Assembly (NCBI RefSeq): GCF_040370365.1
Contig: NZ_BAABWQ010000004.1
Location: 248,001 to 312,000 of the forward strand
Length of the DNA stretch: 64,000 bases
Direction of reading: 5' to 3'
DNA from: Shimia sp040370365
GTDB lineage: Bacteria > Pseudomonadota > Alphaproteobacteria > Rhodobacterales > Rhodobacteraceae
The notes under the pieces were generated by a model, which was not told the DNA's origin, ran no database searches, and saw nothing but the letters and a program-made list of their open reading frames with translations. The position numbers were made by a program, and so were the translations under genes. Shown here piece by piece: positions 24,770 through 33,476 of this stretch. Within the stretch, counting starts at the first letter, position 1; every line of letters begins with the position of its first letter.

Positions 24770-25045
24770 ATGGCCGACCTTCTTACAACATGGTGGGTCT
24801 GGCTCGCCGCCGCACTTATCTTGGCCATTCTCGAAGTGCTGGCCCCGGGCTTTATCTTTGTTGGCTTTGCCATCGGTGCAGCTTTTGTGGGCTTTGCCTT
24901 AATTGGCCCCCTACAGATGTTGTCGGTGCCAATGATTTTGGTGATCTTTGCCGCGCTGAGTTTGGCGGCATGGCTGGTGCTGCGTCGGGTGTTTGCGCTG
25001 CCCAAGGGTCAAGTGAAAACCTTTGATCACGACATCAACGACTGA
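24770..25045 (+). CDS. NfeD-like membrane protein, short form
   Basis: 91 residues with three transmembrane helices (WWVWLAAALILAILEVLAPGFIFVGFAIGAAFVGFALIG; MLSVPMILVIFAALSLAAWLVLRRVF) and a short hydrophilic tail. This is the NfeD short form without a full OB-fold domain. The EVLAPGFIFVGFAIGA pattern is diagnostic. It starts four bases after the SPFH gene, the standard stomatin operon partner arrangement, and is followed by a terminator, so the operon has two genes. Confidence 0.9.
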   Translation: MADLLTTWWVWLAAALILAILEVLAPGFIFVGFAIGAAFVGFALIGPLQMLSVPMILVIFAALSLAAWLVLRRVFALPKGQVKTFDHDIND

Positions 25046-25066
25046 TCCATTCTGAATCAAACCATT

Positions 25067-25096
25067 GGGCCCATGCTTCGGTATGGGCCCTTTTTG
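25067..25096 (+). terminator. Terminator of the SPFH-NfeD operon
   Basis: GGGCCCAT-GCTTCGGT-ATGGGCCC followed by TTTTT. Confidence 0.92.
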
Positions 25097-25590
25097 GTTG
25101 AGCAGACCTCAGGTGCACCAAACGAGGCGCCCCAAGTGTGAACCACTGTAAGCTCTTGGCAAACAGCGCCCAAGTTGTAGCCTCTTGCAGAAACACATCT
25201 TACAAATGATCGTCGTGGCTTCTGCCGCCGTTGGTATCGGTGCCGCGGCCTATGCCAGACACCCTCAGACTGACACCTCAACAAGCTCTTCACCAGTTCA
25301 TCACGGCGCGTGACAATGTCTTAGCTTCAATCATGAGTAAATGCGCAAAGTGGCAAACCAAGCTGGTCTCGCCGTAAACTCAAATACCTTCCGTGGAAAC
25401 GCGTTCAGAAAATGTTGCGCACTTTTCTAGCCCGCCCTAGTCACCATTTCATGTTCAGTCAGCTCCGCGAACTTCATCACCTTTCAAAACCCGCGCCGCA
25501 ACACATGTCCCAAATTCGCGCACGTCCCCCTCTGGACGTCGCTTGCCATATTTCCTATATGAAAAACTCAGGATTATTGCAGGATACAGC
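25097..25590. other. Gene-free stretch before the Fe-S assembly genes
   Basis: No supported gene. An ATG at 25206 opens a 35-codon frame with an Ala-rich start and no ribosome binding site, which may be the relic of an exported protein. The promoter of the following genes should lie near the end of the stretch; no clear operator is visible. Confidence 0.4.
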
Positions 25591-25977
25591 ATGACACAGG
25601 CCCCAGATCCCGCCACCGGCGCCACAACCGATCCCGTCGAAGGCACACCATTGATCGCGCCCTCAAGCGTCGATCACCCTTTGCACGCGCAAGCGGTCGA
25701 GGCCTGTCGCAGTGTATATGACCCCGAAATCCCGGTAAATATCTATGATCTCGGCCTGATTTATACCATCGAGATCAACGAGGAAAATGACGTGAATGTG
25801 CTCATGTCGCTGACCGCCCCGGGTTGCCCTGTGGCTGGCGAAATGCCAGGCTGGGTGCAAGAGGCCATTGCGGGTGTCGGCGGGGTTCGCACTGTTGAAG
25901 TTGCATTGGTTTGGCAACCCCCTTGGGGCATGGAAATGATGAGTGATGAAGCCCGCCTAGAGTTGGGCTTTATGTGA
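25591..25977 (+). CDS. SUF-associated DUF59/MIP18-family protein (SufT-like)
   Basis: 128 residues from the ATG at 25591 (AGGAT upstream), chosen over the longer frame. After a Pro/Thr-rich tail the MIP18/DUF59 domain runs from about residue 38: ACRSVYDPEIPVNIYDLGLIYTIEI, then LTAPGCPVAGEMPGWVQEAI with the conserved Cys, and a WQPPWGMEMMSDEARLELGF end. The family helps mature iron-sulfur proteins. It is followed at 28 bases by an A-type carrier gene, a pair seen at the end of suf operons; the other suf genes are not in the window. Confidence 0.85.
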   Translation: MTQAPDPATGATTDPVEGTPLIAPSSVDHPLHAQAVEACRSVYDPEIPVNIYDLGLIYTIEINEENDVNVLMSLTAPGCPVAGEMPGWVQEAIAGVGGVRTVEVALVWQPPWGMEMMSDEARLELGFM

Positions 25978-26005
25978 TCATTCAACGGATTAGAAAGGAA
26001 CGCTG

Positions 26006-26404
26006 ATGTTTGGCATTCCCGGAAAACAAGCGGTGAGTATGACACCCAAGGCGGCGACTCAAATTGCGCGCCTGATGGCCAAAGAGGGTCACGCAGGCCT
26101 GCGTATTGGTGTCAAAAAGGGTGGCTGTGCGGGCATGGAATACACCATGGATTACGTCACCGACACCAACCCACATGACGAGGTTGTCGAGCAGGATGGC
26201 GCCGTTGTGATGATCGCACCCATGGCGCAGATGTTTCTGTTTGGCACGGAGATAGACTATGAGGTCTCGCTCTTAGAGAGCGGCTTTAAGTTCAACAATC
26301 CCAATGTGGAAGACGCCTGTGGCTGTGGCGAATCCATCAAGTTCAAAGATATGGACGAGATGGCCGAACAGGTCGCAGCAAACGGTGCGCCAAAATTGAA
26401 CTGA
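26006..26404 (+). CDS. sufA: A-type iron-sulfur carrier (SufA/ErpA family)
   Basis: 132 residues of the HesB/IscA/SufA family that hold and pass on iron-sulfur clusters. The three ligand cysteines are in GGCAGMEY (near residue 40) and the C-terminal CGCGESIKF. The 20-residue tail after the signature (KDMDEMAEQVAANGAPKLN) is longer than in E. coli SufA. It lies 28 bases after the DUF59 gene with AGGAA before the ATG. The choice among SufA, IscA and ErpA rests on the neighbour; function as an A-type carrier is firm. Confidence 0.85.
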   Translation: MFGIPGKQAVSMTPKAATQIARLMAKEGHAGLRIGVKKGGCAGMEYTMDYVTDTNPHDEVVEQDGAVVMIAPMAQMFLFGTEIDYEVSLLESGFKFNNPNVEDACGCGESIKFKDMDEMAEQVAANGAPKLN

Positions 26405-26469
26405 CGGCCTTGACCTGACCTGCCCCACCCGTATGACTGGCACAACCATGTCATTCAGAGAGGGCACTC

Positions 26470-27216
26470 ATGCGACGTAAGCTGGCAGCAGGAAACTGGA
26501 AAATGAACGGCACCGCCGCAGCACTGGCGGAGCTGGAAACGCTCACCGCGAAGGGCGCTCCAGAAAATGCACAAGTGTTGATCTGCCCACCTTCCACGCT
26601 GATATCACGCGCCAAAGATGTGGCAGGTGATATCATCAGCATCGGTGGACAAGACTGTCATGCGAACCAAAGCGGTGCCCACACCGGCGATGTGTCTGCG
26701 GAGATGCTGAAAGATGCCGGCGCCACCCACGTCATTCTGGGTCACTCTGAGCGCCGCGAAGATCACAATGAACGTGACGAAGACGTACGCATCAAGGCCA
26801 AAACGGCTTGGGATGCGGGCCTTGTCACCGTGATCTGCGTTGGTGAAAGCCTGTCTGAGCGCGAGGCCGACAACACACTCGACATCATTGGCGGCCAGCT
26901 TGCAGGCTCCATTCCGGACGGCGCAACAGGCGAGAACCTTGTGGTCGCTTATGAACCCATTTGGGCAATTGGGACCGGCAAGGTGCCCACACTCAGCCAA
27001 ATCGGCGATGTACACGATTTCATGCGCGCCCGACTTGAGCGCCGCTTCGGCGAAGGCGTGGGCCGCACAGTACCACTGCTCTATGGCGGCTCTGTAAAGC
27101 CCGGCAATGCTCCTGAGATCTTTGCTGTGTCCAACGTTGATGGCGCGCTTGTCGGCGGCGCCAGCCTGAAGGCAAGCGACTTTGGCGCAATCATCGCCGC
27201 GCTGGACGCCAGCTGA
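26470..27216 (+). CDS. tpiA: Triosephosphate isomerase
   Basis: 248 residues, a normal TIM barrel converting dihydroxyacetone phosphate and glyceraldehyde 3-phosphate. Active-site residues are visible: Asn and Lys in AGNWKMNG (residues 8-15), the catalytic His in VILGHSERRE (about residue 92), Glu in AYEPIWAIGTG (about residue 161) and the phosphate loop LLYGGSVKPGNA. It is followed after four bases by a methyltransferase gene, suggesting a shared message. Confidence 0.97.
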   Translation: MRRKLAAGNWKMNGTAAALAELETLTAKGAPENAQVLICPPSTLISRAKDVAGDIISIGGQDCHANQSGAHTGDVSAEMLKDAGATHVILGHSERREDHNERDEDVRIKAKTAWDAGLVTVICVGESLSEREADNTLDIIGGQLAGSIPDGATGENLVVAYEPIWAIGTGKVPTLSQIGDVHDFMRARLERRFGEGVGRTVPLLYGGSVKPGNAPEIFAVSNVDGALVGGASLKASDFGAIIAALDAS

Positions 27217-27220
27217 CCCA

Positions 27221-27835
27221 ATGGCTGAGGCGCAGCTGTCCTCGCTCTATGCACGGTTCTCCGACCGCTGGCATCGCGACATCACGCGCCTTGGCTATCC
27301 TTCCGCCTACGACGAACTGATCGCGCGTCTGGCCGAGACGTCACAGCCTTCTACTGTACTGGATGCGGGTTGCGGCACCGGGGCCTTGGCCCAAGCTTGG
27401 CTTAAAACAGGGCAGCCTTACAGCGTGTTGACGCTTCTGGACACCTCCCAAGAGATGCTGATGCAGGCGCGTCGGAATCTCGCACATGTTCCAAAAATCG
27501 TGTCGCTGAACGCGGCATTGGGCAGCTCTGAAATCCAGCCAAATACCTGTGACCTTGTGCTTTCAGCACATGTGATTGAGCATTTGGACACCCCAGAGAG
27601 CGGCCTGAGCTGGTTCGCTCAATGCCTGCGTCCCGGTGGTCAAGTTGCGCTTTCGGTCAGCAAACCCCATTGGTGTACGGCGTTGGTACGCTGGCGGTGG
27701 GGACACAAAGCATTCACGCCCAACCAAGTGCAGAGCATGCTCACTGCAGCGGGCTTTGTCGATGTCCGCGCCCTGCCCTTCTCCAAAGGTCCCCCCAGTC
27801 GAACAAGCTACGGCTATATTGCCACGCGCGCTTAG
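27221..27835 (+). CDS. Class I SAM-dependent methyltransferase
   Basis: 204 residues from the ATG at 27221, just after the tpiA stop; the longer frame reaching into tpiA is not credible. The SAM site motif I is VLDAGCGTGALAQAW, followed by an acidic motif II (LTLLDTSQEMLMQAR), motif post-I DLVLSAHVIEHLD and motif III LRPGGQVALSVS. This is the Methyltransf_11/25 type. The substrate cannot be told from sequence; the EHLD and PGG pattern also occurs in small-molecule and quinone methylases. Confidence 0.8.
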   Translation: MAEAQLSSLYARFSDRWHRDITRLGYPSAYDELIARLAETSQPSTVLDAGCGTGALAQAWLKTGQPYSVLTLLDTSQEMLMQARRNLAHVPKIVSLNAALGSSEIQPNTCDLVLSAHVIEHLDTPESGLSWFAQCLRPGGQVALSVSKPHWCTALVRWRWGHKAFTPNQVQSMLTAAGFVDVRALPFSKGPPSRTSYGYIATRA

Positions 27836-27960
27836 CATGAAGGCCGCAATAAAACTTGGCCTTTCCAAACCTCTTCAAATCAAAACGACGCCCCAATTTG
27901 GAGCGTCGCTTCACAGTTTTCTATCAGGAGTTCCCAAAGGCGCTCCGTTTGCTCACCCGC

Positions 27961-29340
27961 CTATTTGGTGATGTACTCTGGCCCCATGACCGCGTTTGGC
28001 AACACAGTGGAAATCCAGGGAATATACGTGATCATGATCAGGAAGACGAAAAGCACTGCAAGGAAAGGCAAAGCCGCCCGCACCACAGCCATCATCGGCA
28101 TCCCAGCCACGCCTGAGGTCACAAATAGGTTGAGCCCCACCGGTGGCGTGATCATTCCGATCTCCATGTTCACAACCATGATGATACCCAGATGGATCGG
28201 ATCAATGCCAAGCTCCATGGCAATCGGAAACACCAAGGGTGCGACAATCACCAAGAGGCCCGATGGCTCCATAAACTGGCCACCGATCAGCAAGATCACA
28301 TTGACAACAACCAAGAACATCACCGGACCAAAGCCCGCAGACAACATCGCATTGGCGATGGTCTGAGGCACTTGTTGCTCCGTCAAGACGTGCTTTAGGA
28401 TCAAGGCGTTGGCGATCACAAACAACAATGTCACGGTCAGCTTTCCAGCCTCAAACAACGTGTGTTTTGTGTCAGCATGGAAAAAGGAAGTGATCAAAGC
28501 TTGTGGCTTGCGCAGAAGCGACACTTTTGTACCGCCGTTGTTGTCCGCGGCCAAAGGCCCCATGTCTTTGTAAACAAAACAGGCAATGAAAAAGGCGTAT
28601 ACAGCGGCAACCGCAGCGGCTTCCGTTGGAGTGAACACCCCACCATAAATCCCACCGAGAATAATCACGATAAGGAACAAGCCCCAGCCTGCTTCCATGC
28701 CGCTCTGCGCAATCTCACCAAAGCCCTTCCATTCGCCTTTTGGCAGGTTCTTGACCTTGGCCATCACATAGATGGTCACCATCAACATCACACCGGCAAG
28801 CAAACCTGGGATCACACCTGCGAGGAACATACGTCCCACAGACACTTCCACAGCCGCTGCATAGACCACCATCACGATGGAGGGCGGGATCAGAATGCCC
28901 AGCGTGCCCGCGTTACAGATCACACCGGCTGCGAATTCCTTGGTATAGCCCACCTGACGCATACCCGCGATTACGATGGAGCCGATCGCCACAACAGTTG
29001 CGGGCGAAGAGCCCGACAGCGCCGCAAACATCATACAAGCAAACACACCCGCAATCGCCAATCCGCCGGGCAAGTGCCCGACACAAGCAATCGAGAACCG
29101 GATAATGCGGCGCGCTACGCCGCCCGTCGTCATAAACGAGCTGGCCAGAATGAAGAACGGGATCGCCAACAGCGTGAAGTGCCCTTCAAAGGCTTCAAAC
29201 AACGTGCCCGCGACCGAAGCCATCGTGGCATCGCCAAACAGCAGCAAAAAAAGGATTGAGCTCAAGCCGAGAGACACCGCAATGGGGACCCCGATCAGCA
29301 GAAGGCCAATCACCATGGCAAAAAGTAGTACGACAGACAT
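27961..29340 (-). CDS. dctM: TRAP transporter large permease DctM
   Basis: 459 residues with about 12 transmembrane helices. It is the ion-coupled channel subunit of a TRAP transporter. Landmarks are GVPIAVSLGLSS near the N-terminus, FEGHFTLLAIPFFILASSFMTTGGVARRI, GSSPATVVAIGSIVIAGM, LGILIPPSIVMVVYAAA, and MEIGMITPPVGLNLFVTSGV near the end. A hydrophilic insert (KDMGPLAADNNGGTKVSLLRK) lengthens the middle loop, as in C4-dicarboxylate DctM proteins. The start overlaps the dctQ stop by one base. Sodium or proton gradient drives uptake (family knowledge). Confidence 0.93.
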   Translation of the reverse strand: MSVVLLFAMVIGLLLIGVPIAVSLGLSSILFLLLFGDATMASVAGTLFEAFEGHFTLLAIPFFILASSFMTTGGVARRIIRFSIACVGHLPGGLAIAGVFACMMFAALSGSSPATVVAIGSIVIAGMRQVGYTKEFAAGVICNAGTLGILIPPSIVMVVYAAAVEVSVGRMFLAGVIPGLLAGVMLMVTIYVMAKVKNLPKGEWKGFGEIAQSGMEAGWGLFLIVIILGGIYGGVFTPTEAAAVAAVYAFFIACFVYKDMGPLAADNNGGTKVSLLRKPQALITSFFHADTKHTLFEAGKLTVTLLFVIANALILKHVLTEQQVPQTIANAMLSAGFGPVMFLVVVNVILLIGGQFMEPSGLLVIVAPLVFPIAMELGIDPIHLGIIMVVNMEIGMITPPVGLNLFVTSGVAGMPMMAVVRAALPFLAVLFVFLIMITYIPWISTVLPNAVMGPEYITK

Positions 29341-30005
29341 CAGTCATGCTCCCCTTGAAGCGCGCGCACTTCTTCAATTTCGTCTTCCACCTCGTGGCTC
29401 GCCACCAATCGATCTGTCTCCCCCCGCCAAATGGCAAGCGACGCTTGCGCAAAGCGATAGACCAGCAAGAACATGGAGATCGGCAATACGATGTAGGGCA
29501 CCACTTTGGGCAGCTTTTCGTATTCGTCCCCGTAGTTGATCAGATCTTCCAAGAAAGTAAAAAGGCCAATCATGGGCACATCTTGCACCTCATAAAATGA
29601 CTGGCTGCGCGCCTTCATATCCAATCCGGTTGGAAACCAACGACCAGATGTTGGAGGCAGATCCGCAAACACTGCCCAATAGTCATACGCCCCTTTCAAC
29701 ATAAGAAGCGAAAAGACCATACAGGCACCCGCAGCAATCAGCCCCATGACACGCGCGGCCCCCGGGCTCACCATGTTTAGGATCGCATCGACCCCAAGGT
29801 GGCTGTGTTTTTTGACCGCATAGGCTGCGCCAAGCAGCACCAACCAGGCAAAGAGGAAGACGGTCGCCTCCAATGCCCAAAGAATGTTTGAATTGAAACC
29901 GAACCGGGCAACAACATTGGCGAAGGTGATCAATGTCATCATACCCAGAAGAAAGGCGATCAGCGTTTCTTCGATCCGGTCCACGAAGCTATGCTTGGTT
30001 TGCAT
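29340..30005 (-). CDS. dctQ: TRAP transporter small permease DctQ
   Basis: 221 residues from the ATG at 30005 (GGGACT upstream); a TTG ten codons earlier is less likely. There are four transmembrane helices: ETLIAFLLGMMTLITFANVVARF, ILWALEATVFLFAWLVLLGAAYAVKKHSHLGVDAI, GAARVMGLIAAGACMVFSLLMLKGAYDYW and VVPYIVLPISMFLLVYRFAQASLAIWRG. The HLGVD motif is typical. The long loop before the last helix matches the size of C4-dicarboxylate DctQ proteins (about 220 residues). It is coupled to dctM by overlap and follows dctP after 89 bases. Confidence 0.9.
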   Translation of the reverse strand: MQTKHSFVDRIEETLIAFLLGMMTLITFANVVARFGFNSNILWALEATVFLFAWLVLLGAAYAVKKHSHLGVDAILNMVSPGAARVMGLIAAGACMVFSLLMLKGAYDYWAVFADLPPTSGRWFPTGLDMKARSQSFYEVQDVPMIGLFTFLEDLINYGDEYEKLPKVVPYIVLPISMFLLVYRFAQASLAIWRGETDRLVASHEVEDEIEEVRALQGEHD

Positions 30006-30094
30006 GGTTCTGAGTCCCGTGAGTAGTGGTTGCAAAACGGGCGGGCCATTTGCGGCCCGCCCGCTCTGAAGGTGATCAGATTTGAGATCTGAGC

Positions 30095-31099
30095 TTAGCT
30101 GGCGGCGTTGATTGCCTGCGCAGCGTCGATGTTGTCTTGGCCAACATCATCAGTGAACTTCTCCCAGACCGGCTTCATGGCGTCGACCCATGCTTGGCGC
30201 TGATCTGCAGTCAGTTCGCGGATGGTGCCGCCTGCATCGATGATGGACTGGCGTGCTGCCAGGTTCACCGCTTCCGCTTCTTTGTTGCGGGTGTGGGTCA
30301 CCTCTTGGAAGATGGTGATGAACTGTGTGCGCACATCTTCTGGCAGGCTGTCGAGCCAATCCACAGAGGTCACAACCAGATAGTCAAGAATGCCGTGGTT
30401 GGTTTCGGTCACGCCGTCCTGAACTTCAAAGAACTTCTTGCCGTAGATGTTGGACCAAGTGTTTTCTTGTCCGTCCACAACACCCTGCTGCAACGCGCCA
30501 TACACTTCGGAGAAGGCCATTTTCTGTGGAGAACCACCCATGGCTTCCATCTGTGCCACAAGCACGTCAGAAGACTGCACGCGGAACTTCAGACCGTCCG
30601 CATCTGTGGGCAGTGTCAAAGGCACGTTTGCAGACATCTGCTTCATACCATTGTGCCAATACCCCAACCCCTGCAGACCCCGGCGCTGCATGCTGTCCAA
30701 CATCGCCTGACCATTGTCAGATGCTTGGAACGCATCAACTGCGTTGATGTCTTTGAACATGAACGGCAGGTCAAACAGGCGGAACTGCTTGGTAAACTTC
30801 TCAAACTTGGACAGAGACGGCGCAGCCAGCTGCACGTCGCCTTGCAGCATGGCTTCCAGAACTTTGTTGTCGTTATAGAGTGTGGAGTTCGGGAAGACCT
30901 CCATGCACATTGTGCCATTCATCTCGTCATTCACGCGCTGCTCCAAAAGCGACGCCGCGATCCCCTTGGGGTGCTTGTCGGTGTTGGTCACATGGCTGAA
31001 TTTTACAACAATTTCGCCATCATCACATGCAGCGGATGCAAAAGATGCTCCCATGGCGGTGAGTGCCAGCGCGGTGGCGGCTGTGGTCAAAAATTTCAT
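30095..31099 (-). CDS. dctP: TRAP transporter C4-dicarboxylate-binding protein DctP
   Basis: 334 residues from the ATG at 31099 with GGAGGAAACACAG upstream. A signal peptide (MKFLTTAATALALTAMGASFASA) is followed by the periplasmic binding fold: VKFSHVTNTDKHPKG, the DLPFMF hinge, LKFRVQSSDVL with the conserved ligand-binding Arg, and GVVDGQENTWSNIYGKKFFEVQ, as in DctP of Rhodobacter capsulatus. The likely ligands are succinate, fumarate and malate. dctP, dctQ and dctM lie in that order; no dctBD two-component system is adjacent, so regulation may be by a local repressor using the palindromes upstream. Confidence 0.92.
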   Translation of the reverse strand: MKFLTTAATALALTAMGASFASAACDDGEIVVKFSHVTNTDKHPKGIAASLLEQRVNDEMNGTMCMEVFPNSTLYNDNKVLEAMLQGDVQLAAPSLSKFEKFTKQFRLFDLPFMFKDINAVDAFQASDNGQAMLDSMQRRGLQGLGYWHNGMKQMSANVPLTLPTDADGLKFRVQSSDVLVAQMEAMGGSPQKMAFSEVYGALQQGVVDGQENTWSNIYGKKFFEVQDGVTETNHGILDYLVVTSVDWLDSLPEDVRTQFITIFQEVTHTRNKEAEAVNLAARQSIIDAGGTIRELTADQRQAWVDAMKPVWEKFTDDVGQDNIDAAQAINAAS

Positions 31100-31293
31100 C
31101 TGTGTTTCCTCCCAGAAATCTTCAATCATCTTCCTGCCCCGATTTGGTGCAGATGATGACAAAACAGTGCCTCTCGGCGAAAGCCCGCTCAACAGTTTCT
31201 TTTGTCTCCGGTGGAAGTATCAATTTAAATGTTTGTTTTCATAAATTTATGCATCGATAGCCTATCTCTCCGGCCGCGGTTCGAACACAGCTC

Positions 31294-31341
31294 GTGCGGT
31301 TTTCCGCACGTCGTCTTGCGGAGATGTGCGGAAAACCGCAC
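31294..31341. promoter_or_regulatory. Mirror-image operator pair between dctP and the desaturase gene
   Basis: GTGCGGTTTTCCGCAC (31294-31309) and GTGCGGAAAACCGCAC (31326-31341) are exact reverse complements, and each is itself a GTGCGG-N4-CCGCAC palindrome. Their centres are 32 bases apart, three helical turns. This is the layout expected for a dimeric repressor binding cooperatively. The regulator is not identified. The site is 195 bases from the dctP start and 272 from the desaturase start. Confidence 0.6.
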
Positions 31342-31431
31342 AGAGTGAAGCAGCTCGCAAGATCCCAACACGCCTGCCAGACCAAGCGACAGCTTACAGT
31401 GTGTCGCCACAGCTGGGTATGTCTCAAGGCT

Positions 31432-31484
31432 CTCATCTTGAGACCGCGCGGCGCGACATCCAAGATGAGACCATCTCATGAGAT
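31432..31484. promoter_or_regulatory. Inverted repeats closer to the desaturase gene
   Basis: CTCATCTTG (31432) and CAAGATGAG (31461) form a 9-bp inverted repeat, followed by the perfect 12-base palindrome ATCTCATGAGAT (31473-31484). They may be operators for the gene at 31613 or an RNA hairpin. The remainder of 31100-31612 is AT-rich near dctP and has no gene. Confidence 0.4.
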
Positions 31485-31612
31485 CCGCAAAACTGCGCTC
31501 AATGGAAAACCAAAGCGGAGCATATTCTCAGTGCGCTGCGGTTTGCCGGATTGACCCCGCCCGCGAACGGCTTAGGCTGGCATCACAACCAACTCACTTC
31601 AGAGCGACATGA

Positions 31613-32686
31613 ATGACGGACAGCCCGCGCCCCAAAGGAATTTCCCCGCAATCGCGCCGCCACAATGCGATGCGCAAAGCCGCTCTGGCCGCACACCCGG
31701 ACTTGGCCAATTTGTCCGGAACACAGCCTTTGACCGCATTGGCTTTGCCGCTTCTATTGGCTGTACACTGGAGCCTGGCTTGGTGGGTGTCTGATCAACC
31801 TGTTTGGGTCATTGGTCTGAGCGCCTTTCTGATTGGTCAGCTCACCTATCACTCTGCCGCATCTTTGATACATGAGACCTGCCATAAATTGGTGTTTCGC
31901 AACCCGGTTCCCAAACTTGCCTTTGACCTTGGTCTCGAAGTCATCTTGACCTCTTATGGCAAACAGCTGACCTATCAGCATCAGCATGTCACCAGTCATC
32001 ACCCGTTTGTGGGAGATTACGACAACGATTATGAACACGAAGACCTCTGCGCACTACAAGCACGGTTCTCCATCGGCAAAACCCGACCTGCGTTGCAACA
32101 CGCGCTCACGGCACTAACGTTGTTTCTGCACGCGCTACCTCTGGGCTCGGTGGTTCTGGCCGACAAAATCCTACCACCGCTCTATGCTTGGGCCTCTGGG
32201 CGACCAGTGCAGGATCCTCAGGATCGCTTTAACGGGACCTCCCCGACGGCGTCGAACTTGCGCCCCTTTATTCTCGTCTCCGCGATCTCAAACCTCACGC
32301 TTCTGGCCCTTCTCGGCCCTTGGGCCCTGCTCTACCATCTATGGTCGCTGTCATTTTTCCTTGGTAAACTGGGTGTCTCAAACCTCGGCCAATCGCTTAC
32401 CGAACACCCCGGGGACGACGATGAGAACCCCACCCGCTCAACCTATGGTCCCATAAACTGGCTGTTGTTTAACACCGGCTATCACAACGAGCATCACTCC
32501 TTTCCCACGGTGCCATGGACACGTCTGCCGACCTTGCACCGCACCGCCCCTGAGGTGTTTCATGCCAAAGCAGAGCAAAGCTACGCTGCGGCTTGGTGGG
32601 CCCATGTGCGTGGCGACTTTACCGCCTCACGTCGCCTGAAGCTGCACGCGCAAGATCACTTGGATCGGTGCAAAGGCGAAACGTAA
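31613..32686 (+). CDS. Membrane fatty-acid/sphingolipid desaturase-like protein
   Basis: 357 residues with at least four hydrophobic segments and three His boxes: HETCH (near residue 89), HQHVTSHH (near residue 123) and YHNEHHSFP (near residue 293). The last box with NTGYHNEHHSFPTVPWTRLP is very close to the one in dihydroceramide delta-4 desaturases (DES1/MLD family), and the LIHETCHKLVF first box also fits. These di-iron enzymes introduce a double bond or hydroxyl group using oxygen. Whether this bacterium makes sphingolipids is not shown here, so an acyl-lipid substrate is equally possible. The start is an ATG 13 codons before HNAMRK; other Met are possible. Confidence 0.8.
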   Translation: MTDSPRPKGISPQSRRHNAMRKAALAAHPDLANLSGTQPLTALALPLLLAVHWSLAWWVSDQPVWVIGLSAFLIGQLTYHSAASLIHETCHKLVFRNPVPKLAFDLGLEVILTSYGKQLTYQHQHVTSHHPFVGDYDNDYEHEDLCALQARFSIGKTRPALQHALTALTLFLHALPLGSVVLADKILPPLYAWASGRPVQDPQDRFNGTSPTASNLRPFILVSAISNLTLLALLGPWALLYHLWSLSFFLGKLGVSNLGQSLTEHPGDDDENPTRSTYGPINWLLFNTGYHNEHHSFPTVPWTRLPTLHRTAPEVFHAKAEQSYAAAWWAHVRGDFTASRRLKLHAQDHLDRCKGET

Positions 32687-32762
32687 ACATTCGTGCCATG
32701 ATTTGCCTCCCCGGTGCAGCACAGCTATACTGCGGCGCAGAAACGACAGCGAGCAGACACCC

Positions 32763-33476
32763 ATGAAACTCTTTGTAGGCCTTGGAAATCCGGGCTCAAA
32801 ATACGCGCAAAACCGTCATAATATCGGGTTTATGGCGATGGATCAGATTGCGTCCGACCATGGGTTTGCGCCCTTCAAAGGCAAATTTCAGGGGGCCTTG
32901 ACCGAAGGTCGACTTGGTCGCGAAAAGGTGCTGCTGCTGAAACCTGAAACCTTCATGAACCTCTCAGGCCAATCTGTGGGTGAAGTCATGCGGTTTTACA
33001 AACTCACGTCCGAGGATGTGGTGGTGTTTCATGATGAACTCGACCTCAACCCCGGCAAGCTCAAATACAAGATGAGCGGTGGGCACGCGGGCCACAACGG
33101 GCTGCGGTCCATCCACCAACACATTGGCGAAACCTACGGTCGGGTGCGCATGGGCATTGGCCACCCAGGACGCAAAGAACTTGTAAGCGCCTACGTGCTG
33201 CATGATTTTCACAAAGCGGATCAAGACTGGCTAGACGACATGCTGCGTGGCATTTCCGATGGTGCGGCGCATCTGGCCGAAGGAGATCCTGCAAAGTTTT
33301 CAAACGCTGTGGCCCTGCGCCTCAATCCGCCGCGACCTTCAACCGGCAAAGCTGACCCGCGCGCGCAGCAAAAACCGCCTTCAAAAGACAAACCCTCAAC
33401 CGAAAAGCCGGCCAAAGCGGAGCGGGAAATCGATGCACGCAGCCCCCTGCAAAAACTGATGGACAAGTTCTCTTGA
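32763..33476 (+). CDS. pth: Peptidyl-tRNA hydrolase
   Basis: 237 residues from the ATG at 32763 (MKLFVGLGNPG); the upstream 20 codons are not part of the family. It cleaves peptidyl-tRNA released from stalled ribosomes. Landmarks are LGNPGSKYAQNRHNIGF with the catalytic His, KPETFMNLSGQSV, DLNPGKLKYKMSGGHAGHNGLRS and VLHDF. After about residue 190 there is a low-complexity Lys/Pro/Ser/Arg tail (TGKADPRAQQKPPSKDKPSTEKPAKAER) not present in E. coli Pth. It overlaps the next gene by four bases (TTGA). The usual rplY partner is not directly upstream. Confidence 0.96.
   Translation: MKLFVGLGNPGSKYAQNRHNIGFMAMDQIASDHGFAPFKGKFQGALTEGRLGREKVLLLKPETFMNLSGQSVGEVMRFYKLTSEDVVVFHDELDLNPGKLKYKMSGGHAGHNGLRSIHQHIGETYGRVRMGIGHPGRKELVSAYVLHDFHKADQDWLDDMLRGISDGAAHLAEGDPAKFSNAVALRLNPPRPSTGKADPRAQQKPPSKDKPSTEKPAKAEREIDARSPLQKLMDKFS

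Noticed and set aside
25206..25313. 35-codon frame with Ala-rich start
   Set aside because: No ribosome binding site and no family match; at most a relic.
30137..31156. 339-codon plus-strand frame opposite dctP
   Set aside because: Shadow of a well-supported binding-protein gene.
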